DNA of 64,000 nt from Syntrophomonadaceae bacterium (GCA_012522955.1 JAAYJK010000050.1:62001-126000), one strand, 5' to 3'; shown: positions 9,379 through 19,129, numbered from the stretch's first letter. Translations and numbers: made by a program. Notes: generated from the letters alone by a model not told the origin.

Positions 9379-11220
9379 ATGAAAGATAGGATTTTTCGGG
9401 ATATATTGCCCAATGTATCCAAGCCTGCCCGATATACGGGCAATGAAGTCAATATGATCAAAAAGGAATGGGATCATAGTCGAATTAAGATGGCTTTTGC
9501 CTTTCCTGATGTATATGAAGTGGGTATGTCTCATGTGGGCAGTAAGATTCTTTATGGTTTGATCAATGAGGAGACTGAGCACCTTATGGAAAGAGTATAT
9601 GCACCCTGGCCGGATATGGAAAGAGAAATGCGCCAGCATAGGATACCTCTCTTCAGCTTGGAATCATTTATACCTTTACCGGAGTTTGACCTTTTGGGTT
9701 TTACCCTGCAGTACGAATTAGCCATTACCAATGTGTTAAATATGCTGGATATGGCGGGAATACCGGTGTGGTCCCGGGATAGGGGTGAAGATTACCCCCT
9801 GGTTATTGCCGGTGGACCGGTAGTCTTTAACCCGGAACCCTATGCCGATTTTTTTGATCTTTTTTTAATCGGTGATGGGGAAGAAGTACTGCCCGAGTTT
9901 ATGGACTGCTGTTGGGAGAACCGTCATTTGCCAAAGCAAGAACGCTTATTAAAACTGGCGGCTTTGGAAGGGGTTTATCTGCCTTCATTTTACAGAGTAG
10001 AGTATCAGGAAGATGGAAAGCTGAAGCAAATGACTCCCAGGCTGGAATCGCTTCCGGGTACTATAAGGAAAAGAGTGGTAAGGGATTTGGACCAGGCTTA
10101 TTTTCCTGAGCGTCCAGTTCTACCATATATGAATATAGTTCATGATCGGGCTGTATTGGAGGTAATGCGCGGCTGTCAGCGAGGATGCCGCTTTTGCCAT
10201 GCCGGTATGGTATACCGGCCGGTGCGGGAGCGCAGCATCGAAACCCTCCAAAGGCAGGCCGATCGACAGTTGGCTAATACAGGATATGATGAGATAAGCC
10301 TGACTTCCCTAAGTACCCTGGATTACTCTGGAGTTGACAAGCTGGTTAAAGACTTGGTAGAGACTTACCAGCATCAGGGTACAGGCGTCTCCCTACCTTC
10401 CTTGCGAGTAGATGCCTTTTCTATAGAATTAGCCAATGAAGTGCAAAAAGTACGGAAAACTACCCTGACCTTGGCACCGGAGGCAGGCACCCAGCGCTTA
10501 CGGGATTCAATTAATAAAAATGTAAGCGAGGAACAACTGCTGGAAGCAGTAAAAGCAGCTTTTCAATCAGGCTGGTTATCCATAAAGCTGTATTTCATGA
10601 TAGGACTACCAGGGGAGACGGAAGAAGATCTGCTGGGAATTTTAGATCTGCTGGAAAAAGTTCGGGCTCTGGGAGATCAATATGCTAGACGGAAAGTTGA
10701 AATAAGAGCCAGCATAGCATCTTTCGTTCCCAAAGCTCATACCCCCTTTCAATGGCAGGCTCAGAGTTCCATTCAGGAATTAGAGCAAAAGAGAAAATTA
10801 TTGACGGCTCGCAAAATGAGAAGAATTAAACTCAGTTTTCATGATAGTAAAACCAGTTATCTGGAAGGAGTATTGTCCCGGGGAGACAGAAGACTATCTC
10901 TTCCTATCTTTGCAGCCTGGCAGAAGGGGTGTAAATTCGATGGCTGGTCCGAATATTTCAATTTCGCATACTGGTTGGAAGCATTTCAGGAGGCGGCCAT
11001 TGATACAGAATTTTATACCACTCGCTTTCGTTCCTATGATGAAGTATTGCCCTGGGATTTTATAGATATCGGGGTAAGTAAGGATTTTTTGCAGACAGAA
11101 AATGAAAAAGCAGCATTAGGCGTTATTACCGAGGATTGTCGGTGGCAAGAATGCAACGATTGCGGTATATGTCCAGCTTTTGAAGTAGAGCTGGACATCA
11201 AGGAGGAAGTACAGGGATGA
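9379..11220 (+). CDS. Radical SAM protein with N-terminal B12-binding-like domain (TIGR03960 type)
   Basis: 613 residues. An N-terminal cobalamin-binding-like region (about 15-200) precedes a radical SAM core with the cluster motif CQRGCRFC (CxxxCxxC) at about residue 265. The C-terminus carries another cysteine group (CRWQECNDCGIC, then CPAF context) that may bind metal. Proteins of this type are regularly encoded next to a DUF2344 protein upstream of RNase G and rplU in Clostridia; their substrate is not established. RBS is GGAGG at 9368-9372. It overlaps the next gene by four bases (ATGA), which suggests the two act together. Confidence 0.9.
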   Translation: MKDRIFRDILPNVSKPARYTGNEVNMIKKEWDHSRIKMAFAFPDVYEVGMSHVGSKILYGLINEETEHLMERVYAPWPDMEREMRQHRIPLFSLESFIPLPEFDLLGFTLQYELAITNVLNMLDMAGIPVWSRDRGEDYPLVIAGGPVVFNPEPYADFFDLFLIGDGEEVLPEFMDCCWENRHLPKQERLLKLAALEGVYLPSFYRVEYQEDGKLKQMTPRLESLPGTIRKRVVRDLDQAYFPERPVLPYMNIVHDRAVLEVMRGCQRGCRFCHAGMVYRPVRERSIETLQRQADRQLANTGYDEISLTSLSTLDYSGVDKLVKDLVETYQHQGTGVSLPSLRVDAFSIELANEVQKVRKTTLTLAPEAGTQRLRDSINKNVSEEQLLEAVKAAFQSGWLSIKLYFMIGLPGETEEDLLGILDLLEKVRALGDQYARRKVEIRASIASFVPKAHTPFQWQAQSSIQELEQKRKLLTARKMRRIKLSFHDSKTSYLEGVLSRGDRRLSLPIFAAWQKGCKFDGWSEYFNFAYWLEAFQEAAIDTEFYTTRFRSYDEVLPWDFIDIGVSKDFLQTENEKAALGVITEDCRWQECNDCGICPAFEVELDIKEEVQG

Positions 11221-11894
11221 GAGTAAGAATGGAATACCGGGTGGGGAATAATCTTAAATTTCTAGGTAACCTGGATATGATTAATCTTATGAGTCGGGTG
11301 TTACGCAGGGCCCGAACACCATTCGCTTTAAGCGAAGGATTTAATCCCCATATTAAACTCTCCCTGGGTACCGTTCTACCGGTAGGGGTATGGGGGGAAA
11401 GGGAATACTTGGACCTGGAATTGGCCGAGGAAATAGAGCCGACGGTATTAGTGGAACAGCTTAACCGGGTTTTACCATCCGATATGGAGATTAAGCGATG
11501 TATCAAAGTGGATGAAAAGCAGCCGGCCTTGATGAAAACCATTAATGCAGCCAGCTATAGTTTTATCCTGGAGTCAAACGATGATTATCTCGCTCTGCCG
11601 GAGCGAATAATGGGCGAGGAACAATTGCTGGTTAAAAGTCGGGGAAAGCAAAAGGGAGTCGACAAGGATTTGCGCCCTGGAATATACAAAATTACTGTCC
11701 TCCCCCAGGAGGAGTCTGTTATCATTAAGATATGGGTTAATGTAGGAGAGCCGGTGAATGTCCGATATGATGAGCTAAGGGATTTGTTGGTAGCCCAAGG
11801 TGTTAAGCCGGAAGCGATAGTTAATATATTTCGCAGTGGCAACTATATACGGATTGGGACCGATTTCTACTCTCCGCTGGAAAAGGTGAGTTAG
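11217..11894 (+). CDS. TIGR03936/DUF2344 radical-SAM-associated protein
   Basis: 225 residues, beginning MRVRMEYRVGNNLKFLGNLDM and containing RRARTPFALSEGFNPHIKLS, both hallmarks of this family. In many bacteria it is fused to the C-terminus of the preceding radical SAM protein; here it is separate but overlaps it as ATGA. The family has been suggested to act on RNA or ribosome-related substrates, but no function is established and I assign none. The stop at 11894 directly abuts the TTG start of RNase E/G. Confidence 0.88.
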   Translation: MRVRMEYRVGNNLKFLGNLDMINLMSRVLRRARTPFALSEGFNPHIKLSLGTVLPVGVWGEREYLDLELAEEIEPTVLVEQLNRVLPSDMEIKRCIKVDEKQPALMKTINAASYSFILESNDDYLALPERIMGEEQLLVKSRGKQKGVDKDLRPGIYKITVLPQEESVIIKIWVNVGEPVNVRYDELRDLLVAQGVKPEAIVNIFRSGNYIRIGTDFYSPLEKVS

Positions 11895-13322
11895 TTGGAA
11901 AGAGAGATTATTGTTGAAGTATATCCCTGGGAATCTAGGGTAGCTGTGGTTGAAAACGGCCGCTTGGCTGAAATATTCTGGGCGGACCAGAATGACAATG
12001 TGGGTAATATCTATAAAGGCCGAGTAAAAGATATTATACCTGGTTTATCCTGTGCTTTCGTCGATATCGGTCTGGCCAAGAATGCCTTTTTGTACAAAGG
12101 GGATATTGTAGTACCGGGCTTGAAGCGAGGCAGTAATATTTTTGATCTGCTAAAAAGCGGGCAGGATATCATGGTACAGGTGAAAAAAGAGGCCTTTGCC
12201 GATAAGGGAGCTCGGGTAACCGGTAATATGACTATTCCAGGTCATTACCTGGTTCTCTTGCCTTTTCAGAACGAGGTATCCATCTCCCGCAAAATAACCG
12301 ACAATGACCGTCGGGATTATCTGCGCACCATCATTGAAATGGACAAACCTGATAACATGGGGGTAATAGTAAGGACTGCCTGCCGGGAAGCTAAAGATGA
12401 GGAGATAATATCCGAATTAATGGAATTGGTGCAGGTATGGGTGGACATAAATGACCGCTATGGTAAGGCGCGCGCCCCCAGTTTGATTTACGAAGATATC
12501 GATACTTTGGAAAGAACCCTCAGAGAATACCTGGATGTGCAGATCTCCAGGATTATCATCAACAACAGAAAACTACAAGAGCGGATTAGCGCTTATGTGG
12601 AGAAAAAGCATGCTTCCTGCCGGGAAATCATATATGAAGAGGGATTTCTTTTTGAAAAGTATGGTTTGGAGAAAGACGTTAAGCGCAGCCTACGCCGGAA
12701 GGTATGGCTTAAAAACGGAGGATATCTCATATTCGATGAAACCGAGGCTATGACGGTGATTGATGTTAACAGTGGCAAGTATACGGGTAAAGATGATTTC
12801 GAGGATACAGTATATAAATTGAACCTGGAGGCGGCGGTGGAGATACCCCGTCAACTAAGGCTGAGAAGCATTGGAGGCATAGTCTTAATAGATTTTATAG
12901 ATATGAAGAACAAGGAAAACGAGGAGGAAGTGGTTAATACTCTTCGTAATATGCTGACCAAGGACAAAGCCAACACTAGGATAGTGGGCATGACTGGCCT
13001 GGGATTCCTGGAAATGACCCGCAAAAAATCGCGCTATGGGGTAAGTGAGTTTTTTGCCGATGAATGCAGCCATTGTAATGGTAGGGGTCGTACTATCAGC
13101 TTAAGTGCAGTATGCTCAGAGATTAAGAGAAAACTGGTGAGCATGGATTACATAGAGCATGACGAAATAATTTGCGAAGCCAGTCCCGAGTTGATCAAAG
13201 CTCTATCCGAAGACAAAAAGGATCTGGCTTACATCGAGAATAAAATTTCCAAGAAAATAATTGTAACTCCTAAAAATCGCTATAGTCATGGGGATTATAA
13301 TATTCTGACCCCGGCCTATTAA
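11895..13322 (+). CDS. rng: Ribonuclease E/G family endoribonuclease
   Basis: Endonuclease that processes rRNA precursors and initiates mRNA decay. 475 residues, about RNase G length: an S1 RNA-binding domain (about 35-120), the catalytic region with metal-ligand motif DVNSGKYTG (D at about 293) and RLRSIGGIVLIDFIDM, then a CSHCNGRGRT segment corresponding to the zinc-link of the E/G family. The start is TTG immediately after the previous stop. There is no long C-terminal degradosome scaffold, so RNase G is the better name. Confidence 0.93.
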   Translation: MEREIIVEVYPWESRVAVVENGRLAEIFWADQNDNVGNIYKGRVKDIIPGLSCAFVDIGLAKNAFLYKGDIVVPGLKRGSNIFDLLKSGQDIMVQVKKEAFADKGARVTGNMTIPGHYLVLLPFQNEVSISRKITDNDRRDYLRTIIEMDKPDNMGVIVRTACREAKDEEIISELMELVQVWVDINDRYGKARAPSLIYEDIDTLERTLREYLDVQISRIIINNRKLQERISAYVEKKHASCREIIYEEGFLFEKYGLEKDVKRSLRRKVWLKNGGYLIFDETEAMTVIDVNSGKYTGKDDFEDTVYKLNLEAAVEIPRQLRLRSIGGIVLIDFIDMKNKENEEEVVNTLRNMLTKDKANTRIVGMTGLGFLEMTRKKSRYGVSEFFADECSHCNGRGRTISLSAVCSEIKRKLVSMDYIEHDEIICEASPELIKALSEDKKDLAYIENKISKKIIVTPKNRYSHGDYNILTPAY

Positions 13323-13371
13323 CCCCCTATAGCCGAAAGGCTAGGGAGCAGCTGGATTAAATCCAGATTAC

Positions 13372-13400
13372 TTGACTAAAATGACGGGATATGTTAAATT
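13372..13400 (+). promoter_or_regulatory. Sigma-A-type promoter for rplU-prp-rpmA
   Basis: TTGACT (13372-13377), a 17-base spacer and TAAATT (13395-13400). Transcription would start near 13407. Confidence 0.7.
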
Positions 13401-13407
13401 TGCATGT

Positions 13408-13509
13408 GGGTTGCATGTTTTTGCAACCGCTCAGTTCAGGTTTGAAAATGGTGTTTAGCCTACCTGTTAACTGGCGAGTCTAAATAAACATGGAGGTGCT
13501 GTTAATAAA
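13408..13509 (+). promoter_or_regulatory. Structured 5' leader of rplU, possibly an L21 leader
   Basis: About 100 untranslated bases between the promoter and rplU. The first element is a hairpin with arms GGTTGC and GCAACC at about 13411-13430. L21 leaders are known upstream of rplU in Firmicutes and are thought to bind the ribosomal protein; whether this one fits that model needs a covariance search. The ribosome binding site GGAGGT lies at 13492-13497. Confidence 0.45.
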
Positions 13510-13824
13510 GTGTATGCATTAATTCAAACTGGCGGAAAGCAGTATAAAGTAAGTGAAGGTACTATAGTAAAAATCGAAAAAGTGGAGGGAGAAGCCGGAT
13601 CAAATGTAGTTCTCGATCAGGTGCTGATGATAAATGATGAAAACGGCATAGTACAAATAGGCAATCCCCTGCTGGAAAATGCCCGAATTACCGCTAAAAT
13701 ACTGGAACAGGGCAAGAATAAGAAGATTATTGTTTACAAATACAAGAAGAGAAAAAACTATCGCAGAAAACAGGGACATCGTCAGCCCTACACCCGTCTG
13801 CTTATTGAAAAGATCGAAGGATAA
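13510..13824 (+). CDS. rplU: 50S ribosomal protein L21
   Basis: Component of the large ribosomal subunit. 104 residues, full length, starting [14 protein letters not shown]; the [15 protein letters not shown] segment is the conserved basic rRNA-binding part. The start is GTG at 13510, twelve bases after GGAGGT; the nearby ATG is out of frame. First gene of the rplU-prp-rpmA unit; its stop overlaps the next start by one base. Confidence 0.98.
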   Translation: MYALIQTGGKQYKVSEGTIVKIEKVEGEAGSNVVLDQVLMINDENGIVQIGNPLLENARITAKILEQGKNKKIIVYKYKKRKNYRRKQGHRQPYTRLLIEKIEG

Positions 13825-14162
13825 TGATCAAGGTAGAAATCCAATATAATCAAGGATATATCGAATCATTTTCCGTAAGTGGCCATGCTGGATTTAATTC
13901 CGCAGGGGAAGATATTTATTGCGCCGGAGTATCAGCAGTCACCCAGACTGCGTTGCTCGGCCTTATGGAGCATATGAGCCGAGAACCTGAATACAGGATC
14001 AAAAATGGCTTGATGGAATGCAAGTTGCCATTCGGTTTGACTGAAGAAGACCGGGAAAAGGCACAGCTGATTCTAACAACTATGGAAAAAGGCCTGATGT
14101 CTATGGAACAGGCCTATGCAGGTTATTTGAAAGTGCTGGTTAGGAGGTCACAAAATGTTTAA
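13824..14162 (+). CDS. prp: Ribosomal-processing cysteine protease Prp (YsxB family)
   Basis: 112 residues. In Staphylococcus this family removes an N-terminal extension from L27 before ribosome assembly. The predicted catalytic pair is visible as H21 in SGHAGFN and C33 in DIYCAGVSA. The gene lies between rplU and rpmA and overlaps both (1 and 8 bases), so the three are probably translated together. Its substrate site is present in the neighbouring L27 gene. Confidence 0.94.
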   Translation: MIKVEIQYNQGYIESFSVSGHAGFNSAGEDIYCAGVSAVTQTALLGLMEHMSREPEYRIKNGLMECKLPFGLTEEDREKAQLILTTMEKGLMSMEQAYAGYLKVLVRRSQNV

Positions 14163-14457
14163 ATTTGATTTACAGCTATTCGCCCATAAAAAAGGGGTAG
14201 GTAGTTCCAAGAACGGAAGAGACAGTGCGTCCAAACGCCTGGGGGTAAAGAGATATGACGGACAGGTGGTAAGAGCTGGGAACATATTGGTTCGGCAGCG
14301 GGGCACCAAAATTCATCCGGGCAACAATGTGATGAAGGGTGGAGATGACACCCTGTTTGCAGTGGTAGACGGACAGGTGAAGTTTGAGAGAAAAGGCCGG
14401 GATAAAAAGCAGGTTAGCGTATATCCTATGGATGAAATGATAAGTGCCCAGGCCTAG
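14155..14457 (+). CDS. rpmA: 50S ribosomal protein L27 with cleavable N-terminal extension
   Basis: Large-subunit protein whose N-terminal tail reaches the peptidyl transferase centre. 100 residues. It begins [18 protein letters not shown]: the segment up to LQLFA matches the extension cleaved by Prp in Firmicutes, leaving HKKG as the likely mature start. In Gram-negative bacteria L27 begins directly with MAHKKG. Core motifs [13 protein letters not shown] and [10 protein letters not shown] are normal. A terminator follows. Confidence 0.97.
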   Translation: MFKFDLQLFAHKKGVGSSKNGRDSASKRLGVKRYDGQVVRAGNILVRQRGTKIHPGNNVMKGGDDTLFAVVDGQVKFERKGRDKKQVSVYPMDEMISAQA

Positions 14458-14482
14458 TAAATAAAGAAAGCTAGCTTAGTCG

Positions 14483-14510
14483 AACCCCTGGAGTTTTTCA
14501 GGGGTTTTTG
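14483..14510 (+). terminator. Rho-independent terminator after rpmA
   Basis: Arms AACCCCTG and CAGGGGTT with an eight-base loop, followed by a T run. It lies 25 bases after the rpmA stop. Confidence 0.88.
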
Positions 14511-14541
14511 CTATTATTAGTTAACTAAAGGAGGGTGAGTA

Positions 14542-14997
14542 GTGAAGGGGCAGAAAACGGTGGATTTATTAAGGGGAATAAGACATGATTTTGGCAATCA
14601 CCTACAGGTGATACTGGGATATATGGACCTGGGTAGCCCGCAGCAAGCCCGGCAGTATATACTAAAGCTGGTGGAGGAGATGGCCGCTGAGAGGCTCATA
14701 TTTGAAAGTACTGATGCTGATACCGCCTTGTATTTATATGAACAGCTGTTATTATCCCGGGAATTAGGAGTAATACTAAGATATGATGAGATAAAAGTAA
14801 AGAGTCCCGATTTGCTCCAGCTCAACAATGAGCCCTGGCGTAGTTTGCAGCAAGTCTTGAAAGAATGGGAAGTAGAAAATGAGGAGGATGAGCCGATGGT
14901 TTACCTGGAAATATACGAAAAGTCAGATGGAGTTGATTTGCTCTATAGTTGTGAAGGTATGGAACCTGATTCGGTAATAGTTGAAGTCAGGAAGTGA
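14542..14997 (+). CDS. spo0B: Spo0B-like sporulation phosphotransferase
   Basis: 151 residues. The N-terminal helical hairpin contains LRGIRHDFGNHLQVILGY, the H-box of Spo0B-type phosphotransferases, with H20 in RHDF as the likely phosphorylated residue. In Bacillus, Spo0B relays phosphate from Spo0F to Spo0A. The C-terminal half is shorter than a full ATPase-like domain and poorly conserved, which is usual for this family. Location directly upstream of obgE is the same as in Bacillus. Start GTG at 14542 after AAAGGAGGGTG. Whether it acts in a full phosphorelay here is unknown. Confidence 0.8.
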   Translation: MKGQKTVDLLRGIRHDFGNHLQVILGYMDLGSPQQARQYILKLVEEMAAERLIFESTDADTALYLYEQLLLSRELGVILRYDEIKVKSPDLLQLNNEPWRSLQQVLKEWEVENEEDEPMVYLEIYEKSDGVDLLYSCEGMEPDSVIVEVRK

Positions 14998-15001
14998 ATA
15001 G

Positions 15002-16264
15002 ATGTTTGTAGATCACGCTAAGATTTATGTAAAAGGCGGCGATGGAGGCAACGGCATAGTAGCCTTCAGACGCGAAAAATATGTGCCCAAGGGAGGACCG
15101 GCCGGCGGTGACGGAGGTCGAGGAGGCAATGTGGTATTCATAGCTGATGAAGGCATGAAAACTCTGATGGATTTTAAATACCGCAAGCACTTCAAGGCAG
15201 GGCGAGGAGTTCATGGACAGGGTAAGAATATGCACGGAGCATGGGGCGAAGATCTGATGGTGAAGGTTCCGGTGGGTACCATTATTTATGATGATGATAC
15301 CGGAGAAGTGGTGGCTGACCTGACCCGGCCGGAACAGGATGTAACTGTAGCGCGAGGGGGGCGGGGCGGAAAAGGTAATGCTCGTTTTGCCAATGCTACC
15401 AATAAAGCGCCGTCCTATTCGGAAAATGGGGAGCCGGGAGAGGAAAAATGGCTGCGGCTGGAACTAAAACTCCTGGCTGATGTTGGCCTGGTAGGTTTCC
15501 CCAATGCCGGCAAATCTACCTTTATATCCAGAGTTTCTGCCGCTCGGCCTAAGATTGCTGATTATCCTTTTACCACTCTGGTTCCTAACCTGGGAGTGGT
15601 AGTCACTAGAGATAAGGACTCTTTTGTAATTGCAGACATACCAGGCTTGATCGCCGGAGCCAGTCAGGGTACTGGATTAGGCCATGAATTTCTGCGTCAT
15701 ATTGAACGAACCCGGGTCTTGCTATATATATTGGATGCAGCCGAGACTGAAGGCCGGCAGGTCCTGGAGGATTATGAGATTCTGCGCAGTGAACTGGAAC
15801 AATTCAATCCTGAACTCTTAAAGCGGCCTTTTCTAGTAGCAGCCAATAAAATGGATCTGCCCTCAGCCCGGGCCAAGGTAGACGAACTGAAAAAGATTTT
15901 TGGGGATAAATTGTATCTTATTTCAGCGGTTAGTGGGGAAGGGGTGCAGCCTTTAATTGAGAAAATTAATCAAATGCTCAGGGCCCTGCCAGAGGAAATA
16001 ACAGTTCCTGGAGAGCAGCCGGTGCTTCGGCGCTATGAAGAAGAAGAGCCCTTTAAGATTGAGCTCTTGGAAGGAATATGGGTGGTCAGCGGCAAAAGGA
16101 TAGAAAAGCTGCTGGTCATGACCAATTTTAATAGTGACGAAGGTTTGAGGCGTTTTCAAAACACCATTGAAAAAATGGGACTGGAAGCAGCATTGCAGGC
16201 AAGAGGCATCCAAGAAGGAGATACTGTTAAAATAATGGACTTCGAGTTTGAATACAGCGAATAG
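15002..16264 (+). CDS. obgE: GTPase ObgE/CgtA
   Basis: Essential GTPase that acts in 50S ribosome maturation and stress signalling. 420 residues: the glycine-rich OBG fold (about 1-158), the GTPase domain (about 160-330) with P-loop GFPNAGKS, switch II DIPGLIAGA and NKMD, and a C-terminal OCT domain (about 340-420). Four bases after spo0B, which in Bacillus is also its partner operon. Confidence 0.97.
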   Translation: MFVDHAKIYVKGGDGGNGIVAFRREKYVPKGGPAGGDGGRGGNVVFIADEGMKTLMDFKYRKHFKAGRGVHGQGKNMHGAWGEDLMVKVPVGTIIYDDDTGEVVADLTRPEQDVTVARGGRGGKGNARFANATNKAPSYSENGEPGEEKWLRLELKLLADVGLVGFPNAGKSTFISRVSAARPKIADYPFTTLVPNLGVVVTRDKDSFVIADIPGLIAGASQGTGLGHEFLRHIERTRVLLYILDAAETEGRQVLEDYEILRSELEQFNPELLKRPFLVAANKMDLPSARAKVDELKKIFGDKLYLISAVSGEGVQPLIEKINQMLRALPEEITVPGEQPVLRRYEEEEPFKIELLEGIWVVSGKRIEKLLVMTNFNSDEGLRRFQNTIEKMGLEAALQARGIQEGDTVKIMDFEFEYSE

Positions 16265-16310
16265 CAGGCTAAAAGTCTGAACGAACTCAATTGGGGTTAA
16301 GAGGTGGAGA

Positions 16311-17432
16311 ATGAGAAAAGGTATTACCCAGGCAAAGAGAATAGTTGTTAAAGTGGGTACCAGTACCCTCACTTATGCCAATGGTCAGTTAAACTTGCAG
16401 CGAATTGAAAGACTGGTGCGGGAAATTTCCGATTTACACAATCGTGAGTTGGAGGTTATTCTAGTCACTTCCGGTGCTATCCGGGTAGGGGCCAACCGTA
16501 TGGGTATGAAGAAGGTGCCCAATACCCTGCCGGAGAAACAAGCCCTGGCGGCCATAGGTCAGGGAGCCTTAATGCAGCTTTATGAAAAGCTGTTTTCCGA
16601 ATACAGTAAAACGGTAGCTCAAGTCTTATTGAGCCGGGGAGACATGGATGAACGTATTCGCTATTTAAATGCCACCAATGCTCTTCTAGCTATGCTGAGG
16701 ATGAATGTTATCCCGGTTATAAATGAAAATGATACGGTAGGAGTAGAAGAGATTAGATTCGGCGATAATGATACTCTGTCTGCCATGGTAGCTGGATTGG
16801 TTGACGCGGATCTGCTTATCATTCTGTCTGATGTGGATGGGCTATACAGCTCTGATCCTCGGGAGGATGAGCAAGCCTCTCTGATCAGTCAGGTGGAAGA
16901 AATAACTTGTGAAATGGAAGCCAATTCAACCAATCGGGGTAGCAGTTTTGCCAGTGGCGGCATGTTTACCAAACTCAAAGCGGCCCGCATGTGCATGGCT
17001 TCGGGAACCGCCATGGTAATAGCCAATAGCCAGGAGCTTAATGTGATTCGCCGGGTTGTAGCCGGGGAAGAGATAGGGAGCTATTTTGCCCCCCGGGAGA
17101 AAAAAATGCATGCCCGGGATAGGTGGATAGCCTTTGGCCGATTGCTGCAGGGTAAGCTTTTCATCGATGCGGGTGCCAGCAATGCCCTTCTCAAAAAGGG
17201 TAAAAGCTTGCTGCCTTCTGGAGTGACCCGCCTGGAAGGGGAATTCGAACGGGGGGCAGTAGTGGCGGTAATCGATAATGATAATCAGGAAATCGCTCGG
17301 GGCATAAGTAATTACAATTCATCGGAAATATTAAAGATTAGAGGGATGAGATCATCCCAAATTAAGGAGATACTAGGGGAAAAGGATTATGATGAGATTA
17401 TTCATCGCAATAATCTCTGGGTAGAATATTGA
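16311..17432 (+). CDS. proB: Glutamate 5-kinase
   Basis: First enzyme of proline synthesis: phosphorylates glutamate to gamma-glutamyl phosphate. 373 residues: an amino acid kinase domain (about 8-260; KVGTSTL near the N-terminus, SGAIRVG, the NENDTV segment) and a C-terminal PUA domain (about 275-365). RBS GAGGTGG eight bases before ATG. proA follows after 141 bases. Confidence 0.97.
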   Translation: MRKGITQAKRIVVKVGTSTLTYANGQLNLQRIERLVREISDLHNRELEVILVTSGAIRVGANRMGMKKVPNTLPEKQALAAIGQGALMQLYEKLFSEYSKTVAQVLLSRGDMDERIRYLNATNALLAMLRMNVIPVINENDTVGVEEIRFGDNDTLSAMVAGLVDADLLIILSDVDGLYSSDPREDEQASLISQVEEITCEMEANSTNRGSSFASGGMFTKLKAARMCMASGTAMVIANSQELNVIRRVVAGEEIGSYFAPREKKMHARDRWIAFGRLLQGKLFIDAGASNALLKKGKSLLPSGVTRLEGEFERGAVVAVIDNDNQEIARGISNYNSSEILKIRGMRSSQIKEILGEKDYDEIIHRNNLWVEY

Positions 17433-17573
17433 CAATTGATTCCGAAAAGTAATATTTCCCGGGTTTGGCACAAGACAAACTAAACGTCAGATAGTCCCAA
17501 CCAGTTGTGTTGGTGCTTTCGTAGGAGAATCATAATTAGATAAAATAATACCACAGTTAAGGAGCGATGATAA

Positions 17574-18833
17574 ATGGATCATAAACTGCAGGAAACTATG
17601 TTGGAGCAGGGAAAAAGAGCCCGGCAAGCGGCCCGTGTACTAGCAACCACTCCCAGCACCTTAAAAGACCAGGCTCTGCTGGAGATGGCTGATGCTCTGC
17701 TGGCTAATTCCGCTGAGCTTTTGGCTGCCAATAGGCTTGATTTGGAGCAGGGTGCAGGAAACGGATTAAGCTCCGCTCTGCTGGAAAGGCTGATGTTAAA
17801 TCAAGAGAGAATCCAAGATATGGCCCAGGGTTTGCGAGAGATTGCGGCCCTGTCTGATCCGGTGGGACAGGTGCTGGGCATGACTAAGAGGCCCAACGGA
17901 CTGGAGGTAGGCAGAATTAGAACCCCGATCGGAGTGGTGGGTATCATTTATGAATCACGCCCCAATGTAACTGCAGATGCCGCCGGTTTATGCCTAAAAG
18001 CCGGCAATGCAATAATTCTTCGAGGAGGTGAAGAAGCCCTGAACTCCAATCGAGTAATTGCCCGGGTAATTGCCGAGGCGGTAGTAAAATGCGGGTTACC
18101 AGAAGGAAGTATTCAGTTGGTGGATAGCGAAGACAAAGAAGCCGCCATATTCTTGATGAAAATGAGTGATTATCTGGATGTGCTCATTCCCCGGGGAGGC
18201 AAAGGACTAAAAATGGCGGTAACGGAAAACGCCAGGGTTCCCTACATTATGACTGGTATGGGTAACTGCCATGTATATGTGGATGGATGGGCCGATTTGG
18301 ACAAAGCCAGGCAGATAGTGTTCAATGCTAAAGTACAGCGGCCTTCGGTATGTAATGCGGCAGAGACCCTGTTGGTACATAGTGATATAGCACATAAATT
18401 CCTGCCCCTGATACTGGAAGATTTACAAAAAGCGGGGGTTGAAATCAGAGCTTGTGCCCGAAGCAGGCAAATCGTAGATGGGCTCCGAGAAGCAACAGAA
18501 GCAGACTGGGATGAAGAATATCTGGATTTAATACTGGCGGTCAAAATAGTGGATGATTTGGAACAGGCCGTTGACCATATAAACCTTCATGGGACTGGTC
18601 ACAGTGAAGCTATTATTAGTCAAAATTACAGCAATGTACGCCTCTTCATGGCCGCTGTAGATGCGGCTGCGGTTTATGCCAACGCTTCTACCCGTTTCAC
18701 CGATGGTAATGTTTTTGGATTCGGCGCGGAAATGGGGATCAGCACCCAGAAACTACACGCCCGTGGACCTATGGGCTTGACCGAGTTAACCACTACCAAG
18801 TTTATTATTTACGGCGATGGTCATATCCGATAA
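17574..18833 (+). CDS. proA: Glutamate-5-semialdehyde dehydrogenase (gamma-glutamyl phosphate reductase)
   Basis: Second enzyme of proline synthesis; reduces gamma-glutamyl phosphate with NADPH to glutamate semialdehyde. 419 residues, full length. Landmarks are GVVGIIYESRPNVTADA, KAGNAIILRGG and the catalytic cysteine in RPSVCNAAETLL. Start ATG at 17574 with AAGGAG upstream. The 318 bases downstream hold a dispersed repeat and a terminator. Confidence 0.97.
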   Translation: MDHKLQETMLEQGKRARQAARVLATTPSTLKDQALLEMADALLANSAELLAANRLDLEQGAGNGLSSALLERLMLNQERIQDMAQGLREIAALSDPVGQVLGMTKRPNGLEVGRIRTPIGVVGIIYESRPNVTADAAGLCLKAGNAIILRGGEEALNSNRVIARVIAEAVVKCGLPEGSIQLVDSEDKEAAIFLMKMSDYLDVLIPRGGKGLKMAVTENARVPYIMTGMGNCHVYVDGWADLDKARQIVFNAKVQRPSVCNAAETLLVHSDIAHKFLPLILEDLQKAGVEIRACARSRQIVDGLREATEADWDEEYLDLILAVKIVDDLEQAVDHINLHGTGHSEAIISQNYSNVRLFMAAVDAAAVYANASTRFTDGNVFGFGAEMGISTQKLHARGPMGLTELTTTKFIIYGDGHIR

Positions 18834-18840
18834 AGATTAA

Positions 18841-18975
18841 GTTCACACGAAAATGCTTGATCCCGATTTAGGGTCTCAAATCGCCAAATACTTGTAGGGG
18901 CGGTCTTTGACCGCCAGTCCGCATAGTTATAAATTTTCATACTTGCTTGTGTTCACTGATCATGTGGGTTGATAA
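18841..18975 (+). repeat. Dispersed ~135-bp intergenic repeat, copy A
   Basis: Begins GTTCACACGAAAATG, passes AATCGCCAAATA, the palindromic core GGGGCGGTCTTTGACCGCC and ATAAATTTTCATACTTGC, and ends GGGTTGATAA. Copies B (41538-41672), C (47431-47570) and D (29635-29770, reverse) match over the whole length. No open frame or obvious terminal inverted repeat was seen. Together with the hairpin at 19088-19129 it fills the gap between proA and the SDR gene. Confidence 0.85.
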
Positions 18976-19087
18976 AATAGCTTCTGCCAAAGATAAGTTA
19001 TAGGTGAATGCTTTAATATGATGGCTAATAGCAGTCCACAGGAAAATGGGGCCTAAGGAGAAATTTTATAGATAGTTTCTATAGAAG

Positions 19088-19129
19088 ATGACAAAGGAAC
19101 TGAGAGTTACTGCTCAGTTCCTTTGTCAT
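19088..19129. terminator. Perfect 17-bp hairpin, likely bidirectional terminator
   Basis: Arms ATGACAAAGGAACTGAG and CTCAGTTCCTTTGTCAT with an eight-base loop. It lies between proA and the leftward SDR gene, about 22 bases beyond the SDR stop. No long T run on either strand, so the assignment rests on stem strength and position. Confidence 0.7.
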
